Assembly: GCA_012971835.1 (NCBI GenBank)
Contig: JAAZFR010000070.1
Coordinates: 1-8,486, forward strand
Direction: 5' to 3'
From: Erysipelotrichia bacterium
Lineage (GTDB): Bacteria; Bacillota_I; Bacilli_A; RFN20; CAG-826
Length of the DNA: 8,486 nucleotides
Shown: positions 1 through 6,065 of the stretch, one piece after another
How the letters are laid out: every line of letters starts with the position of its first letter
How positions within the stretch are numbered: the first letter of the stretch is position 1
Position numbers and translations under genes: made by a program
Notes under the pieces: generated by a model
Databases searched by the model: none
Seen by the model: only the letters and a program-made list of their open reading frames with translations
Told to the model about the DNA's origin: nothing

Positions 1-21
1 GACGAAGTAATTGATAATTAG
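1..21 (+). CDS. 3' end of an upstream gene, possibly the ABC importer's substrate-binding protein
   Basis: Read from base 1, the frame gives Asp-Glu-Val-Ile-Asp-Asn followed by TAG, ten bases before the permease start. The other two plus frames also stop within the first 14 bases, so the frame is not proven. In COG4120/COG1101 loci the gene before the permease usually encodes the periplasmic-type or lipoprotein substrate-binding protein (ABC_sub_bind family). An identity as that protein is inference from gene order only, because six residues carry no family signal. Confidence 0.4.
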   Translation, partial: DEVIDN

Positions 22-31
22 ATAGATAAAA

Positions 32-991
32 ATGAACGTCTTCTACAACATCTTCACAAACTCACTTAATTTAGGCTTAATCTATGCCTTACTCGGTATT
101 GGCGTCTATGTTGCCTATCGTGTTTTAGATATAGCTGATTTGGGAGCCGAAGGTGTTTTCCCATTAGGCGGTGCTGTTACTATTCTGATGATTGGTTTGG
201 GCGTCCCACCGGTTGTCGCTATTCTTATCGCCTTTGTCGTTGGAGGTATAATGGGATTTATTACTGGTGTATTACATACAAAACTTAAAATTCCTTCCTT
301 ATTGGCAGGAATAATCACGATGGTAATGTGTGTTCCTCTAGCTCAATTATTAAACGGTATGACTAGTTCCTTAAGCGATCAAGCAAAAATCGGTGATTTT
401 GTCGGATCGATAACTATGCCGTCGTTGCCGACTATTTTCACTTTCTTTAAAGCCTTTATTGGGGAGTGGGGATATATCGTCACTAGTATTATTGTTATTG
501 GCGTAATTATCGCTATCTTATATTGGTTTTTCGGAACCGAACTCGGTATTACTGTACGGGCTACCGGCAAAAATAAAATCATGAGTCGAGCTCAAGGTAT
601 TAATACCGACAGTCGCGTGATTATCGGCCTTGCCATTAGTAACGCTATCGTAGCGATGAGTGGTTCACTTTATTCACAACTAATGCTGACATCTAATTCA
701 ATTTTTGGTCAAGGAACAATCGTTATTGCTTTAGCAAGTATACTTCTTGGTGAGGCAATTATGCTTTACGGCAAACCTAATTTCGCCGTTGCCCTAATAA
801 GTGTCTTTGTCGGTTGTTTCTCATATATGTTAGTTATTAACTTGGCAATGCGATTATTAGAGGATAATGGTTACCTAAAACTGGTTCAGGCTATTTTGTT
901 TATATTAATCCTTTGCATTCCCTTATTTAAAAAAGGTTTTAAAAACTGGCAGAAAAAAATAAAAGCAAGGAGGATAGACGCAAGTGCTTGA
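32..991 (+). CDS. ABC importer permease, COG4120 (TrpY-like) family
   Basis: This is a 319-residue integral membrane permease of the LivH/RbsC-like BPD_transp_2 fold, as used by uncharacterised ABC importers. About eight or nine hydrophobic segments are visible, at roughly residues 11-30, 45-57, 60-80, 88-107, 146-167, 195-214, 228-246, 250-272 and 283-299. The segment DLGAEGVFPLGGA near residues 36-48 matches the hallmark stretch after the first helix in this family. The cytoplasmic loop near 172-195 (GITVRATGKNKIMSRAQGI) is the likely ATPase contact. The C-terminus is Lys/Arg-rich, as expected for a cytoplasmic tail. No clear Shine-Dalgarno precedes the ATG, so translation may be coupled to the gene ending ten bases upstream. 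The next in-frame Met is far inside the protein, which supports this start. It overlaps the ATPase gene by eight bases. The substrate is unknown; characterised relatives carry tryptophan or other small solutes. Confidence 0.9.
   Translation: MNVFYNIFTNSLNLGLIYALLGIGVYVAYRVLDIADLGAEGVFPLGGAVTILMIGLGVPPVVAILIAFVVGGIMGFITGVLHTKLKIPSLLAGIITMVMCVPLAQLLNGMTSSLSDQAKIGDFVGSITMPSLPTIFTFFKAFIGEWGYIVTSIIVIGVIIAILYWFFGTELGITVRATGKNKIMSRAQGINTDSRVIIGLAISNAIVAMSGSLYSQLMLTSNSIFGQGTIVIALASILLGEAIMLYGKPNFAVALISVFVGCFSYMLVINLAMRLLEDNGYLKLVQAILFILILCIPLFKKGFKNWQKKIKARRIDASA
967..974 (+). promoter_or_regulatory. Shine-Dalgarno that fixes the GTG start of the ABC ATPase
   Basis: AAGGAGGA lies nine bases before the GTG at 984. 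It sits inside the 3' end of the permease gene, encoding part of its Ala-Arg-Arg tail. An in-frame TAG at 975-977 rules out any earlier start for the ATPase. Confidence 0.85.
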
Positions 992-1784
992 GATAATTAA
1001 TCTTGATAAAACATTTATCCTCGATGGTCAGACAGCCAATAACAAACACGCTATTGATCGCTTGAATCTTCATATCACGGAAGGCGAATTCATCACTATT
1101 ATCGGTTCGAACGGATCAGGTAAATCAACTTTGCTCAATCTTATTGCTGGTTCAGTTGAACCAGATGAGGGGCAAATCCTTCTTGATAACGAAAATATCA
1201 TCACTATCAAGAACCACCGCCGTTCACGTTTTATCGGACGTGTCTTTCAAGATCCGATGATTGGTACGATTGGTGACATGCTCGTTGAAGAAAACATGTT
1301 CCTCGCTCATCGTCGTGGCAGAAGCACAACGTTAAGATGGGGGCTTAAGAGAAATCAGAAAACATATTTTGAAGATTTACTTAAGCCACTTGGTCTCGGT
1401 TTAGAAACGAGATTAGGAGAGCGCATGAAAAACCTTTCTGGCGGTCAAAGACAATCGGTAACTTTGACGATGGCAACGATGAATAATCCGCGTTTGCTTC
1501 TCCTTGATGAGCATACCGCAGCTTTAGATCCCGAAACCGCTAAAATTGTTATGCATATTACTGATGAAGTCGTTAGAAAAGCTAATCTAACTACAATTAT
1601 GGTTACTCACAATATGCGTGATGCAATTCGCTATGGCAATCGTTTGATCATGATGGCCGATGGTAGAATTATCTTCGACTGTCGCGATGAAGAAAAAGCC
1701 AAACTTACGGTTGAAGAATTAATCAAAAAGTTTAGCGAAAAAACGGGTGATGTTTTGCCGGATACAGTTATTCTAAATAAATGA
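984..1784 (+). CDS. ABC importer ATP-binding protein, COG1101 family
   Basis: This is a 266-residue cytoplasmic ATPase that would power import through the adjacent permease. All core elements are visible: Walker A GSNGSGKST (41-49), Q-loop Gln89 in VFQDP, signature LSGGQ (151-155), Walker B LLLLDE (171-176), D-loop AALDP (179-183) and switch His209 in VTHN. The combination LSGGQRQ, TMATMNNP and DEHTAALDP is typical of the COG1101 subfamily that partners COG4120 permeases, rather than of amino-acid or sugar importers. The start is GTG, set by a strong Shine-Dalgarno nine bases upstream and an in-frame stop before it, and it overlaps the permease stop by eight bases. This implies co-translation and a fixed stoichiometry. 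The gene ends in TGA two bases from the stop of the convergent mnmA gene. The assignment as an ABC ATPase is certain; the transported solute is not known. Confidence 0.95.
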   Translation: MLEIINLDKTFILDGQTANNKHAIDRLNLHITEGEFITIIGSNGSGKSTLLNLIAGSVEPDEGQILLDNENIITIKNHRRSRFIGRVFQDPMIGTIGDMLVEENMFLAHRRGRSTTLRWGLKRNQKTYFEDLLKPLGLGLETRLGERMKNLSGGQRQSVTLTMATMNNPRLLLLDEHTAALDPETAKIVMHITDEVVRKANLTTIMVTHNMRDAIRYGNRLIMMADGRIIFDCRDEEKAKLTVEELIKKFSEKTGDVLPDTVILNK

Positions 1785-1792
1785 ATTTATTT
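1775..1792. repeat. A/T-only perfect inverted repeat spanning the convergent stop codons
   Basis: AAATAAAT (1775-1782), two bases GA, then ATTTATTT (1785-1792) is a perfect 8-bp inverted repeat. It contains the TGA stop of the ATPase gene and the TAA stop of mnmA on the other strand. With no G/C pair and no following T-run it is too weak to call an intrinsic terminator. It may only reflect stop codons in A/T-rich sequence. Confidence 0.5.
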
Positions 1793-2923
1793 GTCGATAC
1801 GTTTATCATTAGCGTAAACTTCACTGATGAGACCACCGCCAACCATTAATGAGTCATCGTAAAAGACAGCGGCTTGCCCTGTCGCGATGGCTTTTTGTTT
1901 GTCGGCGAAAACAACTTTTAAAGTGTCATCATTAATTTTAGAAACGATAACATCTGCATCTTGGGAGCGATAGCGAAATTTAGCCTTTATCTTTCTTCCA
2001 TCTATACTATAGTGAGGGAAGAGGTTTAGTTTAGTGACGATACAATAATCGGAATAAAGGCGTTTGTTTTGACTTCCGCTTGCGACATAAACAATATTTT
2101 TGGATACATCTTTTTTTACGACGTACCAGCCTTCTGATTCGCGTTTTCGAATGCCGCCGATACCAAGTCCGCGATGTTGACCAATCGTATAATACATTGC
2201 TCCAGTGTGTTCACCGAGCATTTTGTTCGTCTCAATATCGATTATTTTTCCTTTTTGAGCGGGAAGATAGTTATGAAGAAATTGTTTAAAATGACGCTCG
2301 CCAATAAAACAAATGCCTGTCGAATCTTTTTTGCTGGCAACTGCTAAATTAAGTTTCCGCGCAATTAAACGCACCTCGCTTTTATCAATCTCGCCAAGGG
2401 GAAATAAACAAGCGGCAATTTGCGATTCGTTTAGTTGCGATAAAAAATATGTTTGATCTTTATTCAAGTCTTGAGCTTTTTTTAAAAAGTAGTGACCCTC
2501 AATCAAGACGCGTTTTGCGTAATGACCCATAGCGATCAGCGAACAGTCATTGCGTTTGGCGAATTCATAAAAAGCGGCGAATTTAATATATTTATTACAA
2601 AAAACATCGGGATTCGGTGTTCTTCCTTGTTTGTATTCTTCAAGAAAGTAAGAAAAAACATCATTCCAATATTCCTTAACAAAATCAATTCTTAATAATG
2701 GTATATTTAAGGCTTGAGCGACGCTTACGGCATCATCGTAGTCCTTTTCTTGAGGACATTGACGATCATTGATTGTCGGATTGCCAAGATAGTCGTTATT
2801 AGCCATCGCATCCCAGTTGCGCATAAAACAGGCAACGACATCATAACCTTGCTTTTTAAGCAAATAGGCAGCGACAGCTGAATCAACGCCACCCGATAAG
2901 CCTATCATTACCCGCTTGTTCAT
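1787..2923 (-). CDS. mnmA: tRNA-specific 2-thiouridylase MnmA
   Basis: MnmA adenylates and then thiolates U34 of the Glu, Gln and Lys tRNAs (s2U34), taking sulfur from a cysteine desulfurase system. The 378-residue length fits the family. The PP-loop ATP-binding motif SGGVDS is at residues 10-15. The two catalytic cysteines are present: Cys109 in NPDVFCNKYIKF and Cys205 in DSTGICFIGER. GHYAKR (133-138), KDQTYFL and YYTIGQHRGLGIGG are further family blocks, and the C-terminal third is the expected beta-barrel region. It is the last gene of the pdp-dtd-mnmA operon. Its ATG overlaps the dtd stop in a TAATG junction, and the nearest AAGGA lies about 12 bases upstream, so translation is probably coupled to dtd. 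No clear intrinsic terminator follows, and it converges on the ABC ATPase gene with a two-base gap. Confidence 0.97.
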   Translation of the reverse strand: MNKRVMIGLSGGVDSAVAAYLLKKQGYDVVACFMRNWDAMANNDYLGNPTINDRQCPQEKDYDDAVSVAQALNIPLLRIDFVKEYWNDVFSYFLEEYKQGRTPNPDVFCNKYIKFAAFYEFAKRNDCSLIAMGHYAKRVLIEGHYFLKKAQDLNKDQTYFLSQLNESQIAACLFPLGEIDKSEVRLIARKLNLAVASKKDSTGICFIGERHFKQFLHNYLPAQKGKIIDIETNKMLGEHTGAMYYTIGQHRGLGIGGIRKRESEGWYVVKKDVSKNIVYVASGSQNKRLYSDYCIVTKLNLFPHYSIDGRKIKAKFRYRSQDADVIVSKINDDTLKVVFADKQKAIATGQAAVFYDDSLMVGGGLISEVYANDKRIDK

Positions 2924-3375
2924 TATTTAAAAAGTTCCTTTGAATCAAGAAGGACGGTAAAGGGCCCATCATTAGTAAGATTGACCTTCATGTCGGAACC
3001 GAAAAGACCGGTGCAAACCACATCGTAACGTTTCTTTATTTCATCGACAAAATAGTCAAATAAACGCGAAGCTTCATTTGGCGAAAGCGCCTTTGTAAAT
3101 GAAGGGCGTCGGCCTTCACTCAAATCAGCGTAAAGAGTGAATTGGGGAACAGCCATAATCGTTCCTTTAATATCGATAATTGAAAGATTTGTTTTGCCAT
3201 TATTGTCTTGAAATAGGCGCATGTTAATAACTTTTTCTGCCATTTTCAAAGCTGTTTCCTTATTATCACCAAAGGTGAAACCAACAAGTAAGACATAGCC
3301 TCGCTCAGTCGCACAAAAGATACGATTAGAAATCGAAAGGTGAGCCTCGGTGACGTTTTGAACAATAATGCGCAT
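2923..3375 (-). CDS. dtd: D-aminoacyl-tRNA deacylase Dtd, with unusual motif 1
   Basis: Dtd hydrolyses D-amino acids (and glycine) from mischarged tRNA in the cytosol, and acts as a homodimer. The 150 residues match the family length. Recognisable blocks are GRRPSF (88-93), GLFGSDMKV (123-131) and NDGPFT (135-140), which holds the Gly-Pro chiral-selection motif at 137-138. Thr80 is present. The usual SQFTL motif reads PQFTL, with Pro at position 77 (codon CCC), and the usual VQRV near the N-terminus reads VQNV, with Asn at position 7 (codon AAC). As I recall it, Pro in motif 1 and loss of Arg7 are traits of the animal paralogue ATD, yet the Gly-Pro region here is Dtd-like. The gene starts five bases after the pdp stop without a visible Shine-Dalgarno, implying coupling, and its TAA overlaps the mnmA ATG. 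Family membership is secure; the effect on specificity is unknown. Confidence 0.94.
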   Translation of the reverse strand: MRIIVQNVTEAHLSISNRIFCATERGYVLLVGFTFGDNKETALKMAEKVINMRLFQDNNGKTNLSIIDIKGTIMAVPQFTLYADLSEGRRPSFTKALSPNEASRLFDYFVDEIKKRYDVVCTGLFGSDMKVNLTNDGPFTVLLDSKELFK

Positions 3376-3380
3376 ATAAT

Positions 3381-4682
3381 TTATCTAATGTAATCGTGAA
3401 CAATCGGTAAAGGTTCGAGTTTCTCTTTGGAAAGTTTAAAGGCGTGATGAATATCTTTAAGAATCGTCGCGAATTCGTCCTTGTTCGTATGAACGATGCA
3501 TAAAACATCGCCTTTTTTAACAAAATCACCGACTTTCTTTCTTAAAACGATGCCTGATGACATATCGATGACATCATCATATGTTTCTCGTCCCGCTCCT
3601 AGCCGCATGGCTGATTCGCCAATTTCTAGCGCTTCAATGCGACGGACATAGCCTTCGTTTTCCGAGTGAATTTCAATAATGTGTTTGGAAAGAGGAAACT
3701 TCTCGGGGTGCTCAATATAGGAGATATCTCCGCCTTGAGCTTTAACCATTTCTTTTAATTTATTAAAAGCGGAACCATCAACGATCGCTTTTTCTAACAT
3801 TTTCCGCCCTATTTTTGTGTCAGAGACAACTTTAGCTTGCTCAAGCATAATTGCTCCGGCTTCAAGGCATAACTCCACTAAATCACGAGGTCCTTTACCA
3901 TGCAAAGTATCGATGGCTTCCTTGACTTCCAAAGCATTGCCAACAGCGAGACCAAGCGGTTGCTCCATATCAGTTAAAATGGCTCTTGTATCGCGTTTGA
4001 GTCCATCGCCGATATCGACCATCGTTCTGGCTAATTCACGAGCACTTTCTAGATCCTTCATGAAAGCCCCACTTCCAAACTTAACATCTAGAAGGATGGT
4101 GTCGCTTCCACTCGCGAGTTTTTTAGACATAACCGATGATGCAATTAAAGGAATTGATTCGACAGTGCCGGTAACATCGCGAAGCGAATATAGTTTTTTA
4201 TCAGCAGGAACTAAATGACCGGTTTGGCCGACAATCGCTAATCCAACTTCGTTAACTTGATGAAGGAATTGATCTTCGGAAATAGCAATCTTCATGCCGG
4301 GGATAGCTTCCATTTTATCAAGAGTGCCACCGGTATGGCCAAGTCCACGTCCACTCATTTTGGCAATTTTGACACCGCAAGCTGCAACCATTGGCCCTAA
4401 GACCAAACTCGTTTTATCCCCGACGCCACCAGTCGAGTGCTTATCAGCTTTTACACCTTTAATGGAACTTAGGTCGATAATATCGCCGCTATGCATCATG
4501 AGATCAGTTAAAACTGTAATCTCTTCTTTATTCATGCCACGAAATAAAATAGCCATCGCTAAAGAACTTACTTGATAATCAGGTATTGTGCCATCAACAT
4601 AGCCTTTAACAAAAAAAGAAATCTCTTCCTTGGTTAAGATTTTTCCGTCACGTTTCTTTACAATAATATCAACCATTCTCAT
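3381..4682 (-). CDS. pdp: Pyrimidine-nucleoside phosphorylase (thymidine/uridine phosphorylase family)
   Basis: This enzyme cleaves uridine, deoxyuridine and thymidine with phosphate to give the free base and (deoxy)ribose 1-phosphate, for pyrimidine salvage and pentose use in the cytosol. The 433 residues equal the length I recall for Bacillus subtilis Pdp, and the N-terminus MRMVDIIVKK is nearly the same. The phosphate-binding KHSTGG is at 81-86 and the family signature SGRGLGHTGGTLDKME at 110-125. The base-binding residues Arg168 (LRDVTG), Ser183 and Lys187 (IASSVMSKK) are in place. The C-terminal domain with VLRKKVGDFVKKGD is intact. A GAGG Shine-Dalgarno eight bases before the first ATG favours that start over the second Met two codons later. 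It leads the operon with dtd and mnmA behind an extended -10 promoter. The gene could equally be labelled deoA by annotators; sequence alone does not fix thymidine versus uridine preference. Confidence 0.96.
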   Translation of the reverse strand: MRMVDIIVKKRDGKILTKEEISFFVKGYVDGTIPDYQVSSLAMAILFRGMNKEEITVLTDLMMHSGDIIDLSSIKGVKADKHSTGGVGDKTSLVLGPMVAACGVKIAKMSGRGLGHTGGTLDKMEAIPGMKIAISEDQFLHQVNEVGLAIVGQTGHLVPADKKLYSLRDVTGTVESIPLIASSVMSKKLASGSDTILLDVKFGSGAFMKDLESARELARTMVDIGDGLKRDTRAILTDMEQPLGLAVGNALEVKEAIDTLHGKGPRDLVELCLEAGAIMLEQAKVVSDTKIGRKMLEKAIVDGSAFNKLKEMVKAQGGDISYIEHPEKFPLSKHIIEIHSENEGYVRRIEALEIGESAMRLGAGRETYDDVIDMSSGIVLRKKVGDFVKKGDVLCIVHTNKDEFATILKDIHHAFKLSKEKLEPLPIVHDYIR

Positions 4683-4690
4683 AATAATTA

Positions 4691-4694
4691 CCTC
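4691..4694 (-). promoter_or_regulatory. Shine-Dalgarno of pdp
   Basis: On the minus strand GAGG (within ACGAGGTAA) stands eight bases before the ATG at 4682. It would be 14 bases from the alternative Met codon at 4676, so it supports the longer reading. Confidence 0.75.
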
Positions 4695-4701
4695 GTAAAT
4701 A

Positions 4702-4710
4702 AGTATAACA
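4702..4710 (-). promoter_or_regulatory. Extended -10 promoter of the pdp-dtd-mnmA operon
   Basis: The minus strand reads TGTTATACT, an extended -10 (TGn plus TATACT, five of six to consensus). The -35 is poor: ATTAAA at a 17-base spacing matches three of six, which is usual when a TG extension is present. The predicted start near 4695 would leave a leader of only about a dozen bases, just enough for the Shine-Dalgarno. The -35 region falls inside an inverted repeat at 4715-4736. Confidence 0.6.
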
Positions 4711-4714
4711 TGTT

Positions 4715-4736
4715 AAAGATATGATTTAATATCTTT
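4715..4736. repeat. Perfect 8-bp inverted repeat in the divergent promoter region
   Basis: AAAGATAT (4715-4722), spacer GATTTA, and ATATCTTT (4729-4736) form a perfect inverted repeat. It covers the presumed -35 zone of the pdp promoter and lies upstream of the -10 candidate for the rsmF-like gene. The position suits an operator that could control both directions. It does not resemble the DeoR operator I know from Bacillus, so a regulator cannot be named. The repeat is seen; its function is inferred. Confidence 0.5.
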
Positions 4737-4749
4737 TTACTAGCGTCCT

Positions 4750-4758
4750 TGCTAAACT
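4750..4758 (+). promoter_or_regulatory. Candidate extended -10 of the rsmF-like gene
   Basis: TGCTAAACT combines a TG extension with TAAACT (four of six to TATAAT) and ends six bases before the ATG at 4765. No good -35 is visible. If used, transcription would begin at or next to the ATG, giving a leaderless message, which agrees with the absence of a Shine-Dalgarno. Confidence 0.35.
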
Positions 4759-4764
4759 AAAATC

Positions 4765-6048
4765 ATGAATTTTTACGAGAATCTAGTTAATAATTTTACT
4801 AAAACAATCGCTGATAAAATCATTGAGGCTTTAAATGAAGAACGTGTCTATTCTCTTTATTTAAACACTAATAAAATCCTAAAACGTGAATTTTATTCAC
4901 GCTTTCCAGAAATTACGAACCATCCTCTGGTTGAAAATGGGTTTTATTACGATAAGAAGCAATACGATTTTGGTCGGCATTATCTCCATGATTTAGGTGT
5001 CTATTATATTCAAGAACCAGCAGCGATGAGCGTCGTTTCTTTACTAGGCGTCCAAGCCGGAGATTATGTCCTTGATATGTGCGCTGCACCAGGCGGAAAA
5101 ACGGTTCAAGCGGCGCTTAAAACGAAGCAAGAAGGCGTCGTCATCGCCAACGACATTTCCCATTCGCGCGCCCTTGTTCTTTCTCAGAATATCGAGCGAA
5201 TGGGCATCGGTAATGTCGTTGTTATTAATAACAACCCTATAGATATTTGCTCTTATTACCTTAATACCTTTGATAAAATTATCCTCGACGCTCCGTGCAG
5301 TGGCTCTGGGATGTTTCGCAAAGATGAAAAGATGATCGATGATTGGTCGTATCAAAAAGTGTTAGCGAGTCAGAAAACGCAAATCGCTCTCCTTGAACTT
5401 GCTTATTCAATGTTGAAACCAGGAGGAACAATTGCCTATTCAACTTGTTCGTTTAGCAGGGAGGAAAATGAAGATGTTGTCACTTATCTCCTCTCTAAAA
5501 GTGATGCATACCTATTAGAAACCGATAATTTTCCTAGTCTTTATCGAAGTTTGCATCTTAAAAACGCTGTCTACTTTTTGCCATCATCCTTTCTTGGCGA
5601 AGGACAATTTCTCGCGTTAATAAAAAAACCAGGCATTTTTTTGAAGACTAAGTATGCAACTTCGCAATATAAAGGGCATCATCAAGCAATCCTTAAACAA
5701 TACGGTTTGATGCATCGTCATAATCGTGAATTAGGGGGTATCCTCTATTCATTAAATTACGATGTCGCCATTAATCACCTTAACGTTATACGTTATGGCG
5801 TTCGCGCTTTTGATGACATCGACAAGACGATTAGACCGCACCATCATCTCGCTCATTATCTTGATGCATCGCAAAGCATTAGTCTTGATGAGTCATCTTT
5901 TAAAAAATATCTAGCTGGTGAGACACTTAATTATCAAATCGATAAAGGTTATCACCTCGTATCTTACGAGCAAGTAAATGTCGGCTTTATCCGCTCAGCT
6001 AATGGCATATTAAAAAACCTTCTTCCCAAAGGACTAAGAAGAAGGTAA
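4765..6048 (+). CDS. RsmF-like (YebU/NSUN family) rRNA cytosine-C5 methyltransferase
   Basis: This is a 427-residue SAM-dependent RNA methyltransferase that places m5C, most likely on 16S rRNA. The SAM-binding motif LDMCAAPGGKT is at 103-113, with the acidic partner in ANDIS (128-132). Motif IV DAPCSGSGMFRKD (175-187) carries Cys178, and motif VI YSTCSFSREENEDV (225-238) carries catalytic Cys228, giving the two-cysteine chemistry of the family. GEGQFLALIKK (278-288) closes the catalytic domain. The C-terminal part has RsmF-type blocks, PHHHLAHYLD (358-367) and the end GFIRSANGILKNLLPKGLR, as in the PUA-like RNA-binding domain of RsmF; RsmB lacks this tail. I see no Shine-Dalgarno before the ATG, and no other in-frame ATG for the first 80 or so codons, so the message may be leaderless. 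It is divergent from pdp and convergent with plsC. The exact target base is not determinable here. Confidence 0.9.
   Translation: MNFYENLVNNFTKTIADKIIEALNEERVYSLYLNTNKILKREFYSRFPEITNHPLVENGFYYDKKQYDFGRHYLHDLGVYYIQEPAAMSVVSLLGVQAGDYVLDMCAAPGGKTVQAALKTKQEGVVIANDISHSRALVLSQNIERMGIGNVVVINNNPIDICSYYLNTFDKIILDAPCSGSGMFRKDEKMIDDWSYQKVLASQKTQIALLELAYSMLKPGGTIAYSTCSFSREENEDVVTYLLSKSDAYLLETDNFPSLYRSLHLKNAVYFLPSSFLGEGQFLALIKKPGIFLKTKYATSQYKGHHQAILKQYGLMHRHNRELGGILYSLNYDVAINHLNVIRYGVRAFDDIDKTIRPHHHLAHYLDASQSISLDESSFKKYLAGETLNYQIDKGYHLVSYEQVNVGFIRSANGILKNLLPKGLRRR
6012..6046 (-). terminator. Intrinsic terminator of the plsC operon, inside the rsmF-like coding end
   Basis: A 9-bp perfect stem, ACCTTCTTC (6017-6025) with GAAGAAGGT (6038-6046), encloses a 12-base loop that itself contains CC-AAA-GG. 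On the minus strand the hairpin is followed directly by a run of T (complement of A6012-6017), the layout of an intrinsic terminator for minus-strand transcripts. It begins about 20 bases past the plsC stop. On the plus strand no T-run follows, so it works in one direction only. The stem encodes the last codons of the rsmF-like protein. Confidence 0.8.
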
Positions 6049-6065
6049 ATAAGTGCTATTTCTAA

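Noticed and set aside
1741..1770. Minus-strand terminator for mnmA, CGG...CCG followed by six T, within the ATPase gene
   Set aside because: The stem is only about three pairs with a ten-base loop, too weak to support a hairpin despite the T-run.
3817..4218. 133-codon open frame on the plus strand
   Set aside because: It lies fully antisense to pdp, which has strong family motifs, has no ribosome binding site and shows no recognisable protein features.
4741..4754. TAGC-6-GCTA inverted repeat in the divergent region
   Set aside because: Four base pairs are too short to separate from chance, and it overlaps the -10 candidate.
5044..5355. 103-codon open frame on the minus strand
   Set aside because: It is antisense to the catalytic core of the rsmF-like gene; the frame is kept open by the codon use of the real gene.
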